This document shows positions 27,057 through 36,999 of a stretch of DNA of 60,172 bases, piece after piece. Made by a program: the position numbers and the translations under genes. The notes under the pieces are model-generated. The model made no database searches and was not told the origin of the DNA. It saw only the letters and a list, made by a program, of their open reading frames with translations. Position 1 is the stretch's first letter. Every line of letters begins with the position of its first letter. The DNA comes from Sporolactobacillus shoreicorticis. Its GTDB lineage: Bacteria > Bacillota > Bacilli > Bacillales > Sporolactobacillaceae. The stretch is taken from the NCBI RefSeq assembly GCF_024125445.1, contig NZ_JAMXWM010000029.1, forward strand, positions 1-60,172, given 5' to 3'.

Positions 27057-27379
27057 TACTGCATCGCCCCCTCATCGAAAGAAGCTGCCAGCGCTTTATC
27101 CTGCGCCTCCATGGTTTCGGCAATCAGCATCAGCATTTGTGCCGCACGCATGTAAAAATCACCAATATCAAGTAGCCGTTCCAAAGCTTTGTGATAGCTT
27201 GCAAACGTATCAACAGCCTCCCCATCCTCATAAAATCCCAGACCCTTTAAACGTTCAATCTGAGGTGCAACTCGGTTCTGAAAGATTTCGAAAACAGCCA
27301 GTGCCCGCTCGGCAAAATGCTGCAATTCATCGGGATTCAGCGAGACCTGCCCGCCTCCGTCTTCTTCCATCGCTCTCAT
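27056..27379 (-). CDS. Small helical T7SS accessory protein
   Basis: A 107-aa all-helical protein with two long amphipathic segments (about 14-48 and 58-102). There is no signal peptide and no clear W-x-G. It sits immediately before the toxin with a TAATG overlap on both sides. In LXG systems small helical partners encoded here bind the toxin's N-terminal domain and guide export; the same role is inferred. Confidence 0.65.
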   Translation of the reverse strand: MRAMEEDGGGQVSLNPDELQHFAERALAVFEIFQNRVAPQIERLKGLGFYEDGEAVDTFASYHKALERLLDIGDFYMRAAQMLMLIAETMEAQDKALAASFDEGAMQ

Positions 27380-28080
27380 TAAACATGCGCCTCTCCTCCA
27401 TATGGGATGTTCAGCCAGTCAAATAATTCTTTAAAGAGATAAAACAGACTGACTTTTCGTGTCTGCTGACTGATTACGTTTGTTCGATAAAGCTCGTCGT
27501 CAATTGGTAAATAAAGAAAATGGCTGTACGGACGAAGAGACTCGGAATTCTCACGCGGCATCCATTCCATTGAAATCAAGTCTGTTTGATCCAGCGGCAC
27601 CGCCGACCATACTTTTTCTTCTTCTTCACTAAGCTTCCGCAATAAAAATTTATGCTCCGTCTCAGTAGGCTTTCGTCTCAAGAAAGGATGTTCTTTAAAA
27701 AGCACAATGACAAAAATACTTTTCGGGATCAGTTCCAATCGATAGCTGCGCCATTGATCTTGTTCCGTCAACACAATCAAATCCTTACCGTCCGGCTTAC
27801 GAAAAGCGATCATTTGCCGATTGATGCGCACATAAACGGCACTTTGTGCGTAGATTTTCAGTAATTCAATGAGTATATTTGCTTGTTTGGTTAGTGCCCC
27901 TGACTCAGTCAAAAGCTTTTTTTTCTGAAGACGCTGTTTTGCCTTTTCAAAAATCTGGTCGTCAAGCATGCTTAGCTGCTCCGGTTCCGGAAGACCGAAA
28001 AGATAAGTAATATCCACCGATGTACCGAGAACATAGAGTTCTGCCGGTGATAACCCATCAAGAATGAATGGTTCCTTCAT
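27379..28080 (-). CDS. T7SS-locus protein of unknown function
   Basis: A 233-aa cytosolic protein without signal or membrane helices, starting MKEPFILDGLSPAELYVLG. Its size, fold-like strand pattern and place in a T7SS effector module recall DUF5081/EspG-like accessory proteins that may chaperone secreted substrates. That comparison is from memory and weak. Coupled by overlap to the next gene. Confidence 0.55.
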   Translation of the reverse strand: MKEPFILDGLSPAELYVLGTSVDITYLFGLPEPEQLSMLDDQIFEKAKQRLQKKKLLTESGALTKQANILIELLKIYAQSAVYVRINRQMIAFRKPDGKDLIVLTEQDQWRSYRLELIPKSIFVIVLFKEHPFLRRKPTETEHKFLLRKLSEEEEKVWSAVPLDQTDLISMEWMPRENSESLRPYSHFLYLPIDDELYRTNVISQQTRKVSLFYLFKELFDWLNIPYGGEAHV

Positions 28081-28082
28081 CG

Positions 28083-28391
28083 TTACAGCCCCTTTATTTT
28101 CGATACTTCGTCGGTTTGCGAGAACGTGGCAATCTGTTTCTGCAGCGATTTGAGCGTATCGGTATGTTTGGATGTCATGGTTGTCATTTTGCGCTGATAC
28201 TGCAGAACAATATCCATATAGGCAAGGAAAGCTTTTTTATTTTTTCCCGACCAGGCAGCGTTCCCAAGCAGGTCATCGTTAAGCGATTTGCCTTTTGCGA
28301 GTGCGTTTTTTAGCGCCTCATCAATCTTCTGCACGCATTGAATGGCCTCACCAAGTTCATTACCATTAATTTCAATGTGACTTTTACCCAT
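28083..28391 (-). CDS. WXG100-like protein of the effector module
   Basis: A 102-aa helical hairpin protein with the turn motif WSG in NAAWSGKNKKAF (about residues 46-57), the W-x-G signature of ESAT-6-like proteins. It is a second WXG-like protein, separate from YukE at 38.7 kb. I chose the inner ATG: GGAGG is nine bases upstream of it, too close to the alternative GTG. It probably pairs with the toxin or with one of the small helical neighbours. Confidence 0.75.
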   Translation of the reverse strand: MGKSHIEINGNELGEAIQCVQKIDEALKNALAKGKSLNDDLLGNAAWSGKNKKAFLAYMDIVLQYQRKMTTMTSKHTDTLKSLQKQIATFSQTDEVSKIKGL

Positions 28392-28397
28392 ATACAC

Positions 28398-28790
28398 TCA
28401 CCTCCTCTTTCGATCTTCCTCCGCAGCTAACTGCTTATAACGCTCATAGGCTTGCTTTGCTTCTCGCTTCGCTGTCTTTGCCTCGGCAAGTTTCTTCATT
28501 AAAAGAGTTCGTTTTGCATGAAGCCGCTCGTCAACATGCTCGCGTGATGCACTGAATTCAATTCCCGGAACCTTGGTCTTTGTCACATGTACTTCGGAGT
28601 AACTGCTGATCATTCGATTGATTTGAGAAAGGTCACGTTCAGCCTGAGAAACATACATGCTGAGCTGCTGATACAGCTGCTGATATTTACCGCGTTTTCG
28701 TTCTTTTGTTGTCACACCCACACCAAAGAAATTGCCAAGTCCATCAAGAAAAGATTCCCCCAATTGGTCGCGCCTCCTTTGCACATGCAT
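28398..28790 (-). CDS. Coiled-coil T7SS accessory protein
   Basis: A 130-aa very basic protein with two coiled-coil segments (about residues 38-65 and 85-128, rich in Lys, Arg, Ala, Glu). No membrane segment. It begins the effector module, directly after essA. No family recognised; it may be a substrate adaptor or a secreted helical protein. The start is uncertain, since the first residues are atypical. Confidence 0.55.
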   Translation of the reverse strand: MHVQRRRDQLGESFLDGLGNFFGVGVTTKERKRGKYQQLYQQLSMYVSQAERDLSQINRMISSYSEVHVTKTKVPGIEFSASREHVDERLHAKRTLLMKKLAEAKTAKREAKQAYERYKQLAAEEDRKRR

Positions 28791-28796
28791 TTAAAT

Positions 28797-29120
28797 TTAA
28801 TGAAACAATCCCAGCCGCTTCGTTTCCTTTTGCACGTTCACTTTTTTCGATTTGTCAGGTGTCAAGAATAGGATTTTAATCACTTTTTCATCCGCGTGAG
28901 ACCGAACGAATGTCAAACGGCGGACTTCCGATGGTATTTTGTGGTAAGAACCGTTCACATCCGTATTAATTTCATCTGTATTAATGGTTGTGTCCTGTTG
29001 TTTAAAACGGTTAGGGGTGACGTCTACTCCGGATTCGCTTCCTCCATAACCGGAGATGAAGAGCGAAGCAGCCAGCACCAAACTTGTGAGTATCAGCCGA
29101 TTACATGCTTTCCGTCTCAT
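28797..29120 (-). CDS. EssA/YueC-like T7SS component
   Basis: A 107-aa protein with an N-terminal signal/anchor (residues 9-25) followed by VTPNRFKQQDTTINTDEI, which resembles the conserved start of mature EssA/YueC, and a C-terminal KETKRLGLF. Gene order matches B. subtilis yueB-yueC. The signal ends ISGYGGS where a lipobox would need Cys, so it is probably not a lipoprotein. The start overlaps the end of esaA by 20 bases. It lacks the C-terminal membrane helix that I recall for EssA, so it may be shortened. Confidence 0.65.
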   Translation of the reverse strand: MRRKACNRLILTSLVLAASLFISGYGGSESGVDVTPNRFKQQDTTINTDEINTDVNGSYHKIPSEVRRLTFVRSHADEKVIKILFLTPDKSKKVNVQKETKRLGLFH

Positions 29121-32100
29121 GTTCTTTCTCCTCTCTCACGTGCTGAATGATCGCCCGAATTCCAATTACCGCAAAAACCGGAATGAAGAGCCCGACAATT
29201 GCGAGCAAACCTTTATAAAACGGCAGATAATCTGGACCATAAGCAATCGCCATGTAGACATCGGCTGCCGGATTTTGGAACACAAAACGATCCATGCTGT
29301 TCCGAAGCAGCGGCAAGGTAAAGAGAACGATCATTGCCGTTACAATCAGCATGCCGACAAGTTCCGAAAGCTGATAGCCCTCGCGAATCCACGCAGACAT
29401 CACGGCGATCAGTCCAAGGGTAAAGACGCTCCACATAATAGCTGCAGGTCCTTCAAGCCCGTACTGAACAATTCCGTAATAAATGATTGCCGAGGAGGCC
29501 ACAAGCGCGAGCAATACGGAAATCAATGCATTAGCTGTGAGACTCAGCTTGCGATAGTGGTAGCTGAAAAATCCTGTCAGGACGCTCGCAATCAGAACTG
29601 TGAGCAAGGTCAGGAATGGCTGTTGCACGGGGGTCGGCTCATCGGATGCAGATTTCTGATCGGTATTTGGTATGGCCGTATTTGCCATCCCGATTCTCTG
29701 TCCCGCAAGACTAACCGGAGCAGTCAGCTGTCGATAGACATTCTGGTTGCGATTGCCTGGTTCACCCGCATTGCCCAAGGTCCGCGCGATCGCTCGGCCA
29801 AGCTGTGTGGTTGCGCTTATGTTCTGTCCCCACGAACCGGAGAGCTGATTGGCATCACTCTGCACACCGTTCACCATCGATTGGACATCCTTCGAAGACT
29901 TCAGAATAGCCGATTGACTGGCGGAGATGGATTGAAGTGCTTCGTCAATTGTATTCAACTGATCAAATGTATTGCTCTTAAACGAAAGGGCAAAACCGTT
30001 ATCCACATCATCAAAGATAGGGTCTGGATCTTTTACAACAAGCGGCTTAGCAATGGACGCAACCTGCTGCTGAGCATTATTCATGTTACTTGTCAGTGTA
30101 TTTTCCACTTTTCCTAGCTCAGACTTTTGATTGTTCAAGGCATCACTGTATTGTTTAATTGCTAAACTATATTTATCTTGTATGGTTTTCTTGGTGCTCG
30201 ATAAAGTCTGACTCTGATCAATCGTTTGAGCAGTCGTCCGAATTCCATCTAATGATTTAACAGATGAAGTCAGCTGGCCGTTGGAAAGATCGATCCAGTT
30301 TGTGACATTGCCCAACGCTGTTTTAATGGCATCCGTGTCTGCTGGTAGAGTTAGTTCAGGGGTCACTAATTTCGGTGCCTGAAGATTAGGTTCCTCTGGT
30401 TTTTCCAACTGAAATTCAGGCTTTTCAAGGCTTGGATCGGCAGGCTTTTCAAGTTTTGGATCAACGGGTTCCTTGAGATTCGGATCAGCAGGTGCTGTTG
30501 GTTGATTAGGCAGTATCGTAACAACGGTGTGCAGTTCTTTAAGACTGCTATACGTATTGTTTAGTGCTTGTTGATAGGGCTTTAATGTGGTTTCATCATA
30601 GTTTTTTGTTGAATCTGGATTCATGAACAAAGATTTTCCATCGTAAACAGCGTCATTATTAATTTTATTTAAATTAGAATCTAACTCCTCATTGAGGTTT
30701 GCTAAGCTCCTCGCTAACCCATTGGCTCCACCAATTAATGTTTGAATTTTCCCAATATCGTTTAGAACATCAGGCTCGCCACCCCATTGAGTATTCTGAT
30801 TTTCAACAGGTTTCGTTGTATGTTCAAGAGTGTCAATGTCACTAATTGTTTGGGTCACTTGACTGTTTTTAACTGTGCTATAAAAAGTATATAAAGAGTC
30901 AGATTGTTTATAGAATTTGTCAGCTTGTTGGTATAAACCATCTGCCTGGCTATAATAGTCATTCACCATATCGAATAGGCTTTTTTTATCATTCGTGGTC
31001 ACATAAGCGTTCTTGTAAAGTTTATTCACCATATCATATAAGCTCGTTTTTTGATCGGTGGTTACATAGGCATTCTGATAAAGGTCATAGGCCGCATTAT
31101 AGTTATCACTAGCCTGAGTGTAGTAATCATTGACCAAATTAGACAGGCTCGTTTTTTTATCTGATGTTCCGTACGCGTCTTCATAAAGATCATTTATTTG
31201 TTTCAAAAGATCTTGACCCTTCCCATAAAGATCTTGAGCCGAGTCACTAAGCGCAATCACTTGGCCAAATACATTTTCCGAATGGTTCATATTATCCGGA
31301 TTGGTAATTGCACTAATGCTGTTCTTCGATGCATTTAGTTTCTTAACCAGATCCTCAACAGATGTAATCCGTTCATCCAGGTAGTCTCTTGCAATGTCGT
31401 TAAATTGATTATTTGCCGTTGTATTTATTCCCAAAAGGCTTGTATTCGCGCCATCGATCAGATTGTTTAATCCGGTTAGTTCATGACCTGAATCTAACGG
31501 ATTATCAATCGTTACCTCGGTGCTCATCGGATTTTCCATGCCATTATTAAATGCGTTAATTAAATCCTTTAAATTGTTCTGGCTTTGAGCAATCGCATCA
31601 TCGACAAGCTGCTTGTTTGTATTTCTTGTTTTTTCCAGTGTTTGAATCTGTTGATTCATCTGGTCGCTCAGTTTATTCAAGGCATCCAGCTGCTTGCTGA
31701 CCTGATTCTTAGTCTCTGTCAGTGTGGTCTGCTGATCGCTAACATTTCCTGATGTCTGTTTTGTTTCATTAAGCAGTTCGTTGATTTGGTTAAGCTGATC
31801 ATCAAAGACCTGTGCCATATTTCTTGAAGATGGCTTGTAAAAATCAGACATTGCCTGAAGGTACTGTTTATCCTTGTTCAGCACATCTGAAAAATTGCCT
31901 CTAATATAACTAAGCTGATCAGAAATAACACGCCAATAAATCTGCGAGAATTGCTGGTTGAGCGTTCCTTTCATCTTTTGAAATTCAGTTTGCACTTTGG
32001 CGGATTCTTCTGCCGTCAGCTTTGGATTGGCTTGATAGGAAATTACGGCCGCTTTTGGTTTCTGCTGATTGTACGTAAAAATATTGCGTGTAAAATCGGA

Positions 32101-32457
32101 AGGAATATAGAAAACGGCTTGATAGTCGCCGTTCTTCAAACCATTATCCGCCGAACTACGGCTTACGGTCTGCCATTCATAATCATCTAGATTCGAGAAC
32201 AGTGGTGCAATTTGATTGCCGAGATTCAGGCGCTGACCGCTGACATCGGCACCCTGATCTTCATTGACAAGTGCCAAGTGCGCGATTTTTGTCGCGGCAG
32301 GCACAAGCGTTTTCGAACCCTTCTTATGCGTTTGCTGCGGCTGTACGGCTGGAGGGGTCAGATAGCGGGGCAGGGCTCCAGAAATGCAGACAATCACAAT
32401 AAAGACAAGCGCTAGTGACCCCCACTTTTTCAAATGGCTGATCCATTGTTCATTCAT
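29101..32457 (-). CDS. esaA: EsaA/YueB, T7SS membrane component
   Basis: An 1118-aa protein with one N-terminal helix (about residues 13-31), a huge extracellular region rich in Asn, Gln and coiled coils, and five C-terminal helices from about 960. This is the YueB/Pip-like architecture of the T7SSb EsaA subunit, which forms a surface stalk. In B. subtilis YueB is the receptor of phage SPP1. Residues about 419-519 hold tandem LYxxAYVTTDxKTSLxDMVN repeats, and residues about 650-710 a Pro/Glu/Lys repeat (EKPADPSLEKPEF). It follows essC by 29 bases. Confidence 0.93.
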   Translation of the reverse strand: MNEQWISHLKKWGSLALVFIVIVCISGALPRYLTPPAVQPQQTHKKGSKTLVPAATKIAHLALVNEDQGADVSGQRLNLGNQIAPLFSNLDDYEWQTVSRSSADNGLKNGDYQAVFYIPSDFTRNIFTYNQQKPKAAVISYQANPKLTAEESAKVQTEFQKMKGTLNQQFSQIYWRVISDQLSYIRGNFSDVLNKDKQYLQAMSDFYKPSSRNMAQVFDDQLNQINELLNETKQTSGNVSDQQTTLTETKNQVSKQLDALNKLSDQMNQQIQTLEKTRNTNKQLVDDAIAQSQNNLKDLINAFNNGMENPMSTEVTIDNPLDSGHELTGLNNLIDGANTSLLGINTTANNQFNDIARDYLDERITSVEDLVKKLNASKNSISAITNPDNMNHSENVFGQVIALSDSAQDLYGKGQDLLKQINDLYEDAYGTSDKKTSLSNLVNDYYTQASDNYNAAYDLYQNAYVTTDQKTSLYDMVNKLYKNAYVTTNDKKSLFDMVNDYYSQADGLYQQADKFYKQSDSLYTFYSTVKNSQVTQTISDIDTLEHTTKPVENQNTQWGGEPDVLNDIGKIQTLIGGANGLARSLANLNEELDSNLNKINNDAVYDGKSLFMNPDSTKNYDETTLKPYQQALNNTYSSLKELHTVVTILPNQPTAPADPNLKEPVDPKLEKPADPSLEKPEFQLEKPEEPNLQAPKLVTPELTLPADTDAIKTALGNVTNWIDLSNGQLTSSVKSLDGIRTTAQTIDQSQTLSSTKKTIQDKYSLAIKQYSDALNNQKSELGKVENTLTSNMNNAQQQVASIAKPLVVKDPDPIFDDVDNGFALSFKSNTFDQLNTIDEALQSISASQSAILKSSKDVQSMVNGVQSDANQLSGSWGQNISATTQLGRAIARTLGNAGEPGNRNQNVYRQLTAPVSLAGQRIGMANTAIPNTDQKSASDEPTPVQQPFLTLLTVLIASVLTGFFSYHYRKLSLTANALISVLLALVASSAIIYYGIVQYGLEGPAAIMWSVFTLGLIAVMSAWIREGYQLSELVGMLIVTAMIVLFTLPLLRNSMDRFVFQNPAADVYMAIAYGPDYLPFYKGLLAIVGLFIPVFAVIGIRAIIQHVREEKEHETESM
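30900..31200 (-). repeat. Tandem repeats within esaA
   Basis: Three units of roughly 23-35 codons encode LYEDAYGTSDKKTSLSNLVN, LYQNAYVTTDQKTSLYDMVN and LYKNAYVTTNDKKSLFDMVN. The second and third are the most alike at DNA level, so the array is a likely site of copy-number change. Confidence 0.8.
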
Positions 32458-32486
32458 GTCGATGAGCTCCTTTTATCGTTCGTTGT

Positions 32487-35400
32487 TTATGAGTTTGCGA
32501 GATCAAGTGTTGGGACATCTGTCCGTGGAATCATCAGCCGGTGATCCTGCCCCTGATGAAGCAGATAGCCAAAGCCGATATCCAGCGTCGGCTCTTTGCT
32601 GACATAGGCCAAGGTGAATACGGATTGATCGGTTTTGCGAATCAGCAGCAGGGCATCCTTGGCATTCTTCAGCTCTGCAACGAGCGGATCATACCCCTTC
32701 CATTCCAGCTGATTGCCAGAAGCGATCACGCAGAACCCTATTGGCGCAAAACGCTTCATCAAATTAATGAGTCTTGTCTGCATGCGACTATCGATTTTGC
32801 GGAGAAACGTATCCAGGCCGTCAATCAGCAAATAATAGGTCGGATACTCAGCCGCAATTTCTGCACGCGGACGGCCGCTTTCCAGCATTTTCGTCTTAAC
32901 TTCCTGTTCTCGGACCGAAAAGGCAGTTTCCAATTGATCGATATAAAGTTCAATGGTGTCACTCTCGTCAAGATACATCCAGCCATGCTTTTCCGCGGCT
33001 TTGGCGAAGACAAGTTCTTCCGAATCACTAATCGCTATCTGTGAATGCTTCCGTCCCATGATCTGTTCCAGAATGAGCCGAATGCTGTTTGTCTTTCCTT
33101 TGCGGGAATCGCCGACAATGATGAAGGCATCCATTTTCCTGCGGCTGACGCCGAGCGGTTCAACGGATTCTTCACCAAGCCCGAAATAGATTGTATCCGC
33201 ATCCATGTTCTTCCGGTTAAGAAGCGTTTGCACGTCCAAACGCTCTGGCAGCATTGGTACACGGTAGATGGATTTACTTTCCGGATAGCTCTGGTTGCAG
33301 CGGCGAATTTCCTCGCGCAGCCGCTCAAAATACTCGCTTGCCGTACTTGTGTCGAAAGGCAGATAGGTTTGGATCGTCTCTAACTCATCAATCTTGATCA
33401 GTGCCCTCCCCGGGATGGCCTCAACATTTTTCTTCACAGAGCCGCTGAAAATTGTGTAAAATTCTGATTGGTCGGTCATGTAATGCGATAAGCGGATCGG
33501 AAGGCTGGACAATAGATTCGGCCGTATACCGTTCGCGCGCGACACGGAAAGAATAAACTGAATACCCAGGCTGCCGCCTTCCCGCGCCCAGCGGACAAAG
33601 GACTCTTCAAGTGCATCTGCCGCCTCCTCACGCAGAGCCTCAAAATTATCAACAATAATCTTAAGATAAGGCAGCGGCTGATCTTCCTGCTCATTGAAAA
33701 GCGCAATATCAGGAACACCGGCATGCTGCATCAGATCCTTACGCCGCTGAATTTCCTCATTCAGCCACTTTGAAAATTTAGTCATCTTCTCCTTTTCATC
33801 CAGCCGGAAGTAATCGCCCGTATGATGCAGCGTCCGGAATGAAAGCAGGCCGCCGCTTCCGAAATCAAAAATATAAAACTGTGTCTGATCCGGTGAATAA
33901 CGGCGTGCTGCTTCAAGCAAATAGGAGGTTATTGTCGTTGTTTTGCCAAAACCGGAGGCTCCGAATACAGCCATGTTTTTTGCTTTGAGTAAACTGATCG
34001 AAACCGGAGTCTGCTCCTGTTTTTCCGGATGATCGGCAAGCCCGATCATGAAGCGGTCGTCTTTTGCTGCTTCGGTGTGAACAATGTGAAGCGGGAGCGG
34101 CGCGATCCATGGACTGCGCAGCCGTTTGACGCCCATCTCCTGGCAAAGATCGGCAATTGATGCAACAACCGCCTCCAACTCGCTTTCCTTCTTTGCCTGT
34201 ACCTCTTTCTTTGCGTGAACTTCTGAGATCGGATAAAATCCGGTATCGCGTACGTAAAATACATCATCTTCGGATGTATAAATCGTTTTTTCATAAGGTG
34301 CACCGCTCCAGGCTGATTGAAAGAGCTCGTACATTTCATTGTTGCCGACCTGCAAATAACCGCGGCCCACATGTTTTAATTCGGCGGCATCGCCATTGCC
34401 GAGAATGTCGTTGCTGTCGGACTTGTCTTGAACACGCAGCGCGATTTTAAATCGCGAGTTGCTGCGGATCTGATCGTCAACGACACCAGCCGGTTTCTGT
34501 GTCGCCAGAATCAGGTGGATGCCGAGACTGCGCCCAATTCGGGCGGTGGTTACTAATTCACGAATGAAATCAGGTTCTTCTTTTTTCAGTTCCGCAAATT
34601 CATCGGAAATAATGAACAAATGCGGCAGTGGCTGCTTGACCTTGCCCTGTTTATACAACAATTGATAATCATCAATATGATTAATGTTATTTTCTGAAAA
34701 GAGCATCTGACGACGGCGTGATTCGCTTTTCACCGCTGCCAGCGCGCGATCGCTGAAATTCTTTTCATCATTAATGTTGGTCATTGTGCCGAGCAGATGC
34801 GGGAGCTTATCAAACAGCTGAGCCATTCCGCCGCCCTTAAAGTCAATCAACAGAAAGGCAATGTCATGCGGATGAAAATTAACGGCCAGAGCGAGTATGT
34901 AGGATTGAAGAAATTCACTCTTCCCTGATCCTGTCGTACCCGCTAGCAGACCATGCGGACCATGCGCTTTTTCATGGAGATTGAGTTCCAGCACATCATT
35001 TTTACTCCGCAGCCCTACTGGAACCGCGAGCGACTGAATCGGATCATGCTGCGCCCACCGCGTCCGAATGTTCAGGTCGCGCACATCCTCCCCATGCATC
35101 ATTTCAAGAAAAGTGACACTGCCGGGAATGGAATTCGTGTAGCCGCTTCGATGTTTGAGCGAAGCGAGCCGTCTCGCAAATCGTTCATTGCCTTCCTTAT
35201 TAAACGGATCAATCGTAAAGGTCCGGCCGTTCGCCACCCGATTCAGAATCGGCACATCGCCCTCGGTTTCATTCACATAGCGGACAACAGACGTTACATT
35301 TTCATTCAGATTATCTTTTGTATTGGCAAGAAAAATCGAACTCATGCCGATGTCCGTATAATTCTTATTCAGAAATTCTGTAATTTCATGTTCGTGAATC

Positions 35401-36953
35401 AGGCTGTCTGAAGCAACGACAAAGACAATGTGAGGGAGAAAAATCTTTTTTTCTTTTTTATCTGTGTGCGTCCGTTCTTTCAAAAGTTCATAAACACCTG
35501 AGAGCAGCTGATCACGCGTCTGCTCACTGTAAACCATGCTGCGTCCTTGCGTACTCAAACTGTTAAGATGTGGCAGCCATTTCAGCCACGCCCATTCCGA
35601 ATATTCCGTTTCATCGAAAAGAAGGATGAAACGCAAATCATGATAACTGTGAAAAAAAGCCAGTTGCAGAATCATTTGCTGCACGGCTTTACGTATGATC
35701 GAGTGTTTGCCGACAAGACCAAGCGGACCGTCAAGCAGTTGAATGGTCAGCGGCACATCATGAATGTGACGATAATGGTCTAAAATTGTTTTTGCCTCAC
35801 GATAAAGTTCATCGAACGAACGATTAGAAAGATCCTGTTCACTGCCTTGGATCTCGTAATCCGGCGACAGCGTGGTGATTCCCAGCCGCAGATCAAGAAA
35901 GTCATCATCCCCGCGGCTTCGCTCCCAGATGCGCGGACTCAGCTGGTCGGCAAGCTCCTTCAACTTGCCGCTGTCCGGGAACTGATAGCGGAGCACAAAG
36001 CGCTGTTTCTCATACAAACGATTCAATTCTTCACGCTTTTCCCTTAAATAATTTGTATAGTTTTCTTTGCGTTCTTTTCGACGTACTTTCGTTTGTTTTG
36101 ATTCTCGAACATATTGATACACGGACGTCACCATCGTTGACAGAAACATTACGATTGAGATCAGCATGTAAATGCCGCTCGGCTGAACAATCAGCACGAC
36201 CGTCATAACAAGCAGCATGATCGCCGGTGGCAGAATCATCATCCACAGGTTGCGTTTGCTGTCACTTTCCAAATCCGACGGCCATGAGAATTTCACCTTC
36301 TCAGTAGGGCGTTCATAGATTAGTCTCGGAATTCTCTGATAATCAGGATACTTGTCGGCAAGCATCGTTCTCGGATTCCGTGCGGGGGCAAAGGTTGTTT
36401 CATATTGGTTTCCGGCATTCAGGGCAAGCAGTTCCCCCGGTTCCAATGTCCATTCATTCAATCCCCAAAAGAGAACATCTCCGGTTTCAAGTACAGCGCG
36501 ATCCCGTACCCGTTTCCCGTTCAAATAGACAGGAAATCCCTCAGCTGAGGTGTAAACACGCCATTTCTCTCCTTCTTTGCTCAATAGGAATCCCGGTTGT
36601 TTTTTATTGATCGAAAAGGAGAAATCAGCATTTTCAGATTCGGATACCACGATCTGCTGCTCGCGGCCAATGTAATACCCAATGGGCGTCGGTGCTTGTT
36701 CTGCCTGCTGCATGACCATTTTTACAGACTCTCTGCCATCCATGTTCTCAGGCAAAGCTGTCGGCAGCTTTGTCGTATCACGATACCAGACTTGATCCTG
36801 AGCGTCCCAATTTAATATGATTTTTTCGTTGCATTTCAGTGAAAGAGTGACCGTATCCGACCACTCATTACCGATCAGCACTTCTTTTTTATGAAAAGGC
36901 TGCAGATCAACGACTTGTGCATACTCATTCGTAAACAGCCATAACTTTTCCAT
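32487..36953 (-). CDS. essC: EssC/YukBA, FtsK/SpoIIIE-type T7SS ATPase
   Basis: A 1488-aa membrane ATPase that powers and selects T7SS export. N-terminal residues 1-180 form two FHA-like domains; two helices lie at about 234-281. Three FtsK-type ATPase domains follow with Walker [11 protein letters not shown] (about 671), GASGFGKTTT (about 1001) and GDSRKGKTNS (about 1289). The first domain also shows FLLIDFKGGGMAQ (Walker B). The last two are less canonical, as in other EssC proteins, and the extreme C-terminus usually specifies the substrate set. Placed between essB and esaA. Confidence 0.95.
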   Translation of the reverse strand: MEKLWLFTNEYAQVVDLQPFHKKEVLIGNEWSDTVTLSLKCNEKIILNWDAQDQVWYRDTTKLPTALPENMDGRESVKMVMQQAEQAPTPIGYYIGREQQIVVSESENADFSFSINKKQPGFLLSKEGEKWRVYTSAEGFPVYLNGKRVRDRAVLETGDVLFWGLNEWTLEPGELLALNAGNQYETTFAPARNPRTMLADKYPDYQRIPRLIYERPTEKVKFSWPSDLESDSKRNLWMMILPPAIMLLVMTVVLIVQPSGIYMLISIVMFLSTMVTSVYQYVRESKQTKVRRKERKENYTNYLREKREELNRLYEKQRFVLRYQFPDSGKLKELADQLSPRIWERSRGDDDFLDLRLGITTLSPDYEIQGSEQDLSNRSFDELYREAKTILDHYRHIHDVPLTIQLLDGPLGLVGKHSIIRKAVQQMILQLAFFHSYHDLRFILLFDETEYSEWAWLKWLPHLNSLSTQGRSMVYSEQTRDQLLSGVYELLKERTHTDKKEKKIFLPHIVFVVASDSLIHEHEITEFLNKNYTDIGMSSIFLANTKDNLNENVTSVVRYVNETEGDVPILNRVANGRTFTIDPFNKEGNERFARRLASLKHRSGYTNSIPGSVTFLEMMHGEDVRDLNIRTRWAQHDPIQSLAVPVGLRSKNDVLELNLHEKAHGPHGLLAGTTGSGKSEFLQSYILALAVNFHPHDIAFLLIDFKGGGMAQLFDKLPHLLGTMTNINDEKNFSDRALAAVKSESRRRQMLFSENNINHIDDYQLLYKQGKVKQPLPHLFIISDEFAELKKEEPDFIRELVTTARIGRSLGIHLILATQKPAGVVDDQIRSNSRFKIALRVQDKSDSNDILGNGDAAELKHVGRGYLQVGNNEMYELFQSAWSGAPYEKTIYTSEDDVFYVRDTGFYPISEVHAKKEVQAKKESELEAVVASIADLCQEMGVKRLRSPWIAPLPLHIVHTEAAKDDRFMIGLADHPEKQEQTPVSISLLKAKNMAVFGASGFGKTTTITSYLLEAARRYSPDQTQFYIFDFGSGGLLSFRTLHHTGDYFRLDEKEKMTKFSKWLNEEIQRRKDLMQHAGVPDIALFNEQEDQPLPYLKIIVDNFEALREEAADALEESFVRWAREGGSLGIQFILSVSRANGIRPNLLSSLPIRLSHYMTDQSEFYTIFSGSVKKNVEAIPGRALIKIDELETIQTYLPFDTSTASEYFERLREEIRRCNQSYPESKSIYRVPMLPERLDVQTLLNRKNMDADTIYFGLGEESVEPLGVSRRKMDAFIIVGDSRKGKTNSIRLILEQIMGRKHSQIAISDSEELVFAKAAEKHGWMYLDESDTIELYIDQLETAFSVREQEVKTKMLESGRPRAEIAAEYPTYYLLIDGLDTFLRKIDSRMQTRLINLMKRFAPIGFCVIASGNQLEWKGYDPLVAELKNAKDALLLIRKTDQSVFTLAYVSKEPTLDIGFGYLLHQGQDHRLMIPRTDVPTLDLANS

Positions 36954-36999
36954 GTTATTTCCCTCCTCAAGAGGTCTTCATTTGCTCCCCGTTTTCAAA

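Noticed and set aside
29056-30117. A 353-codon plus-strand frame
   Set aside because: It is entirely antisense to esaA and essA; composition is that of a shadow frame.
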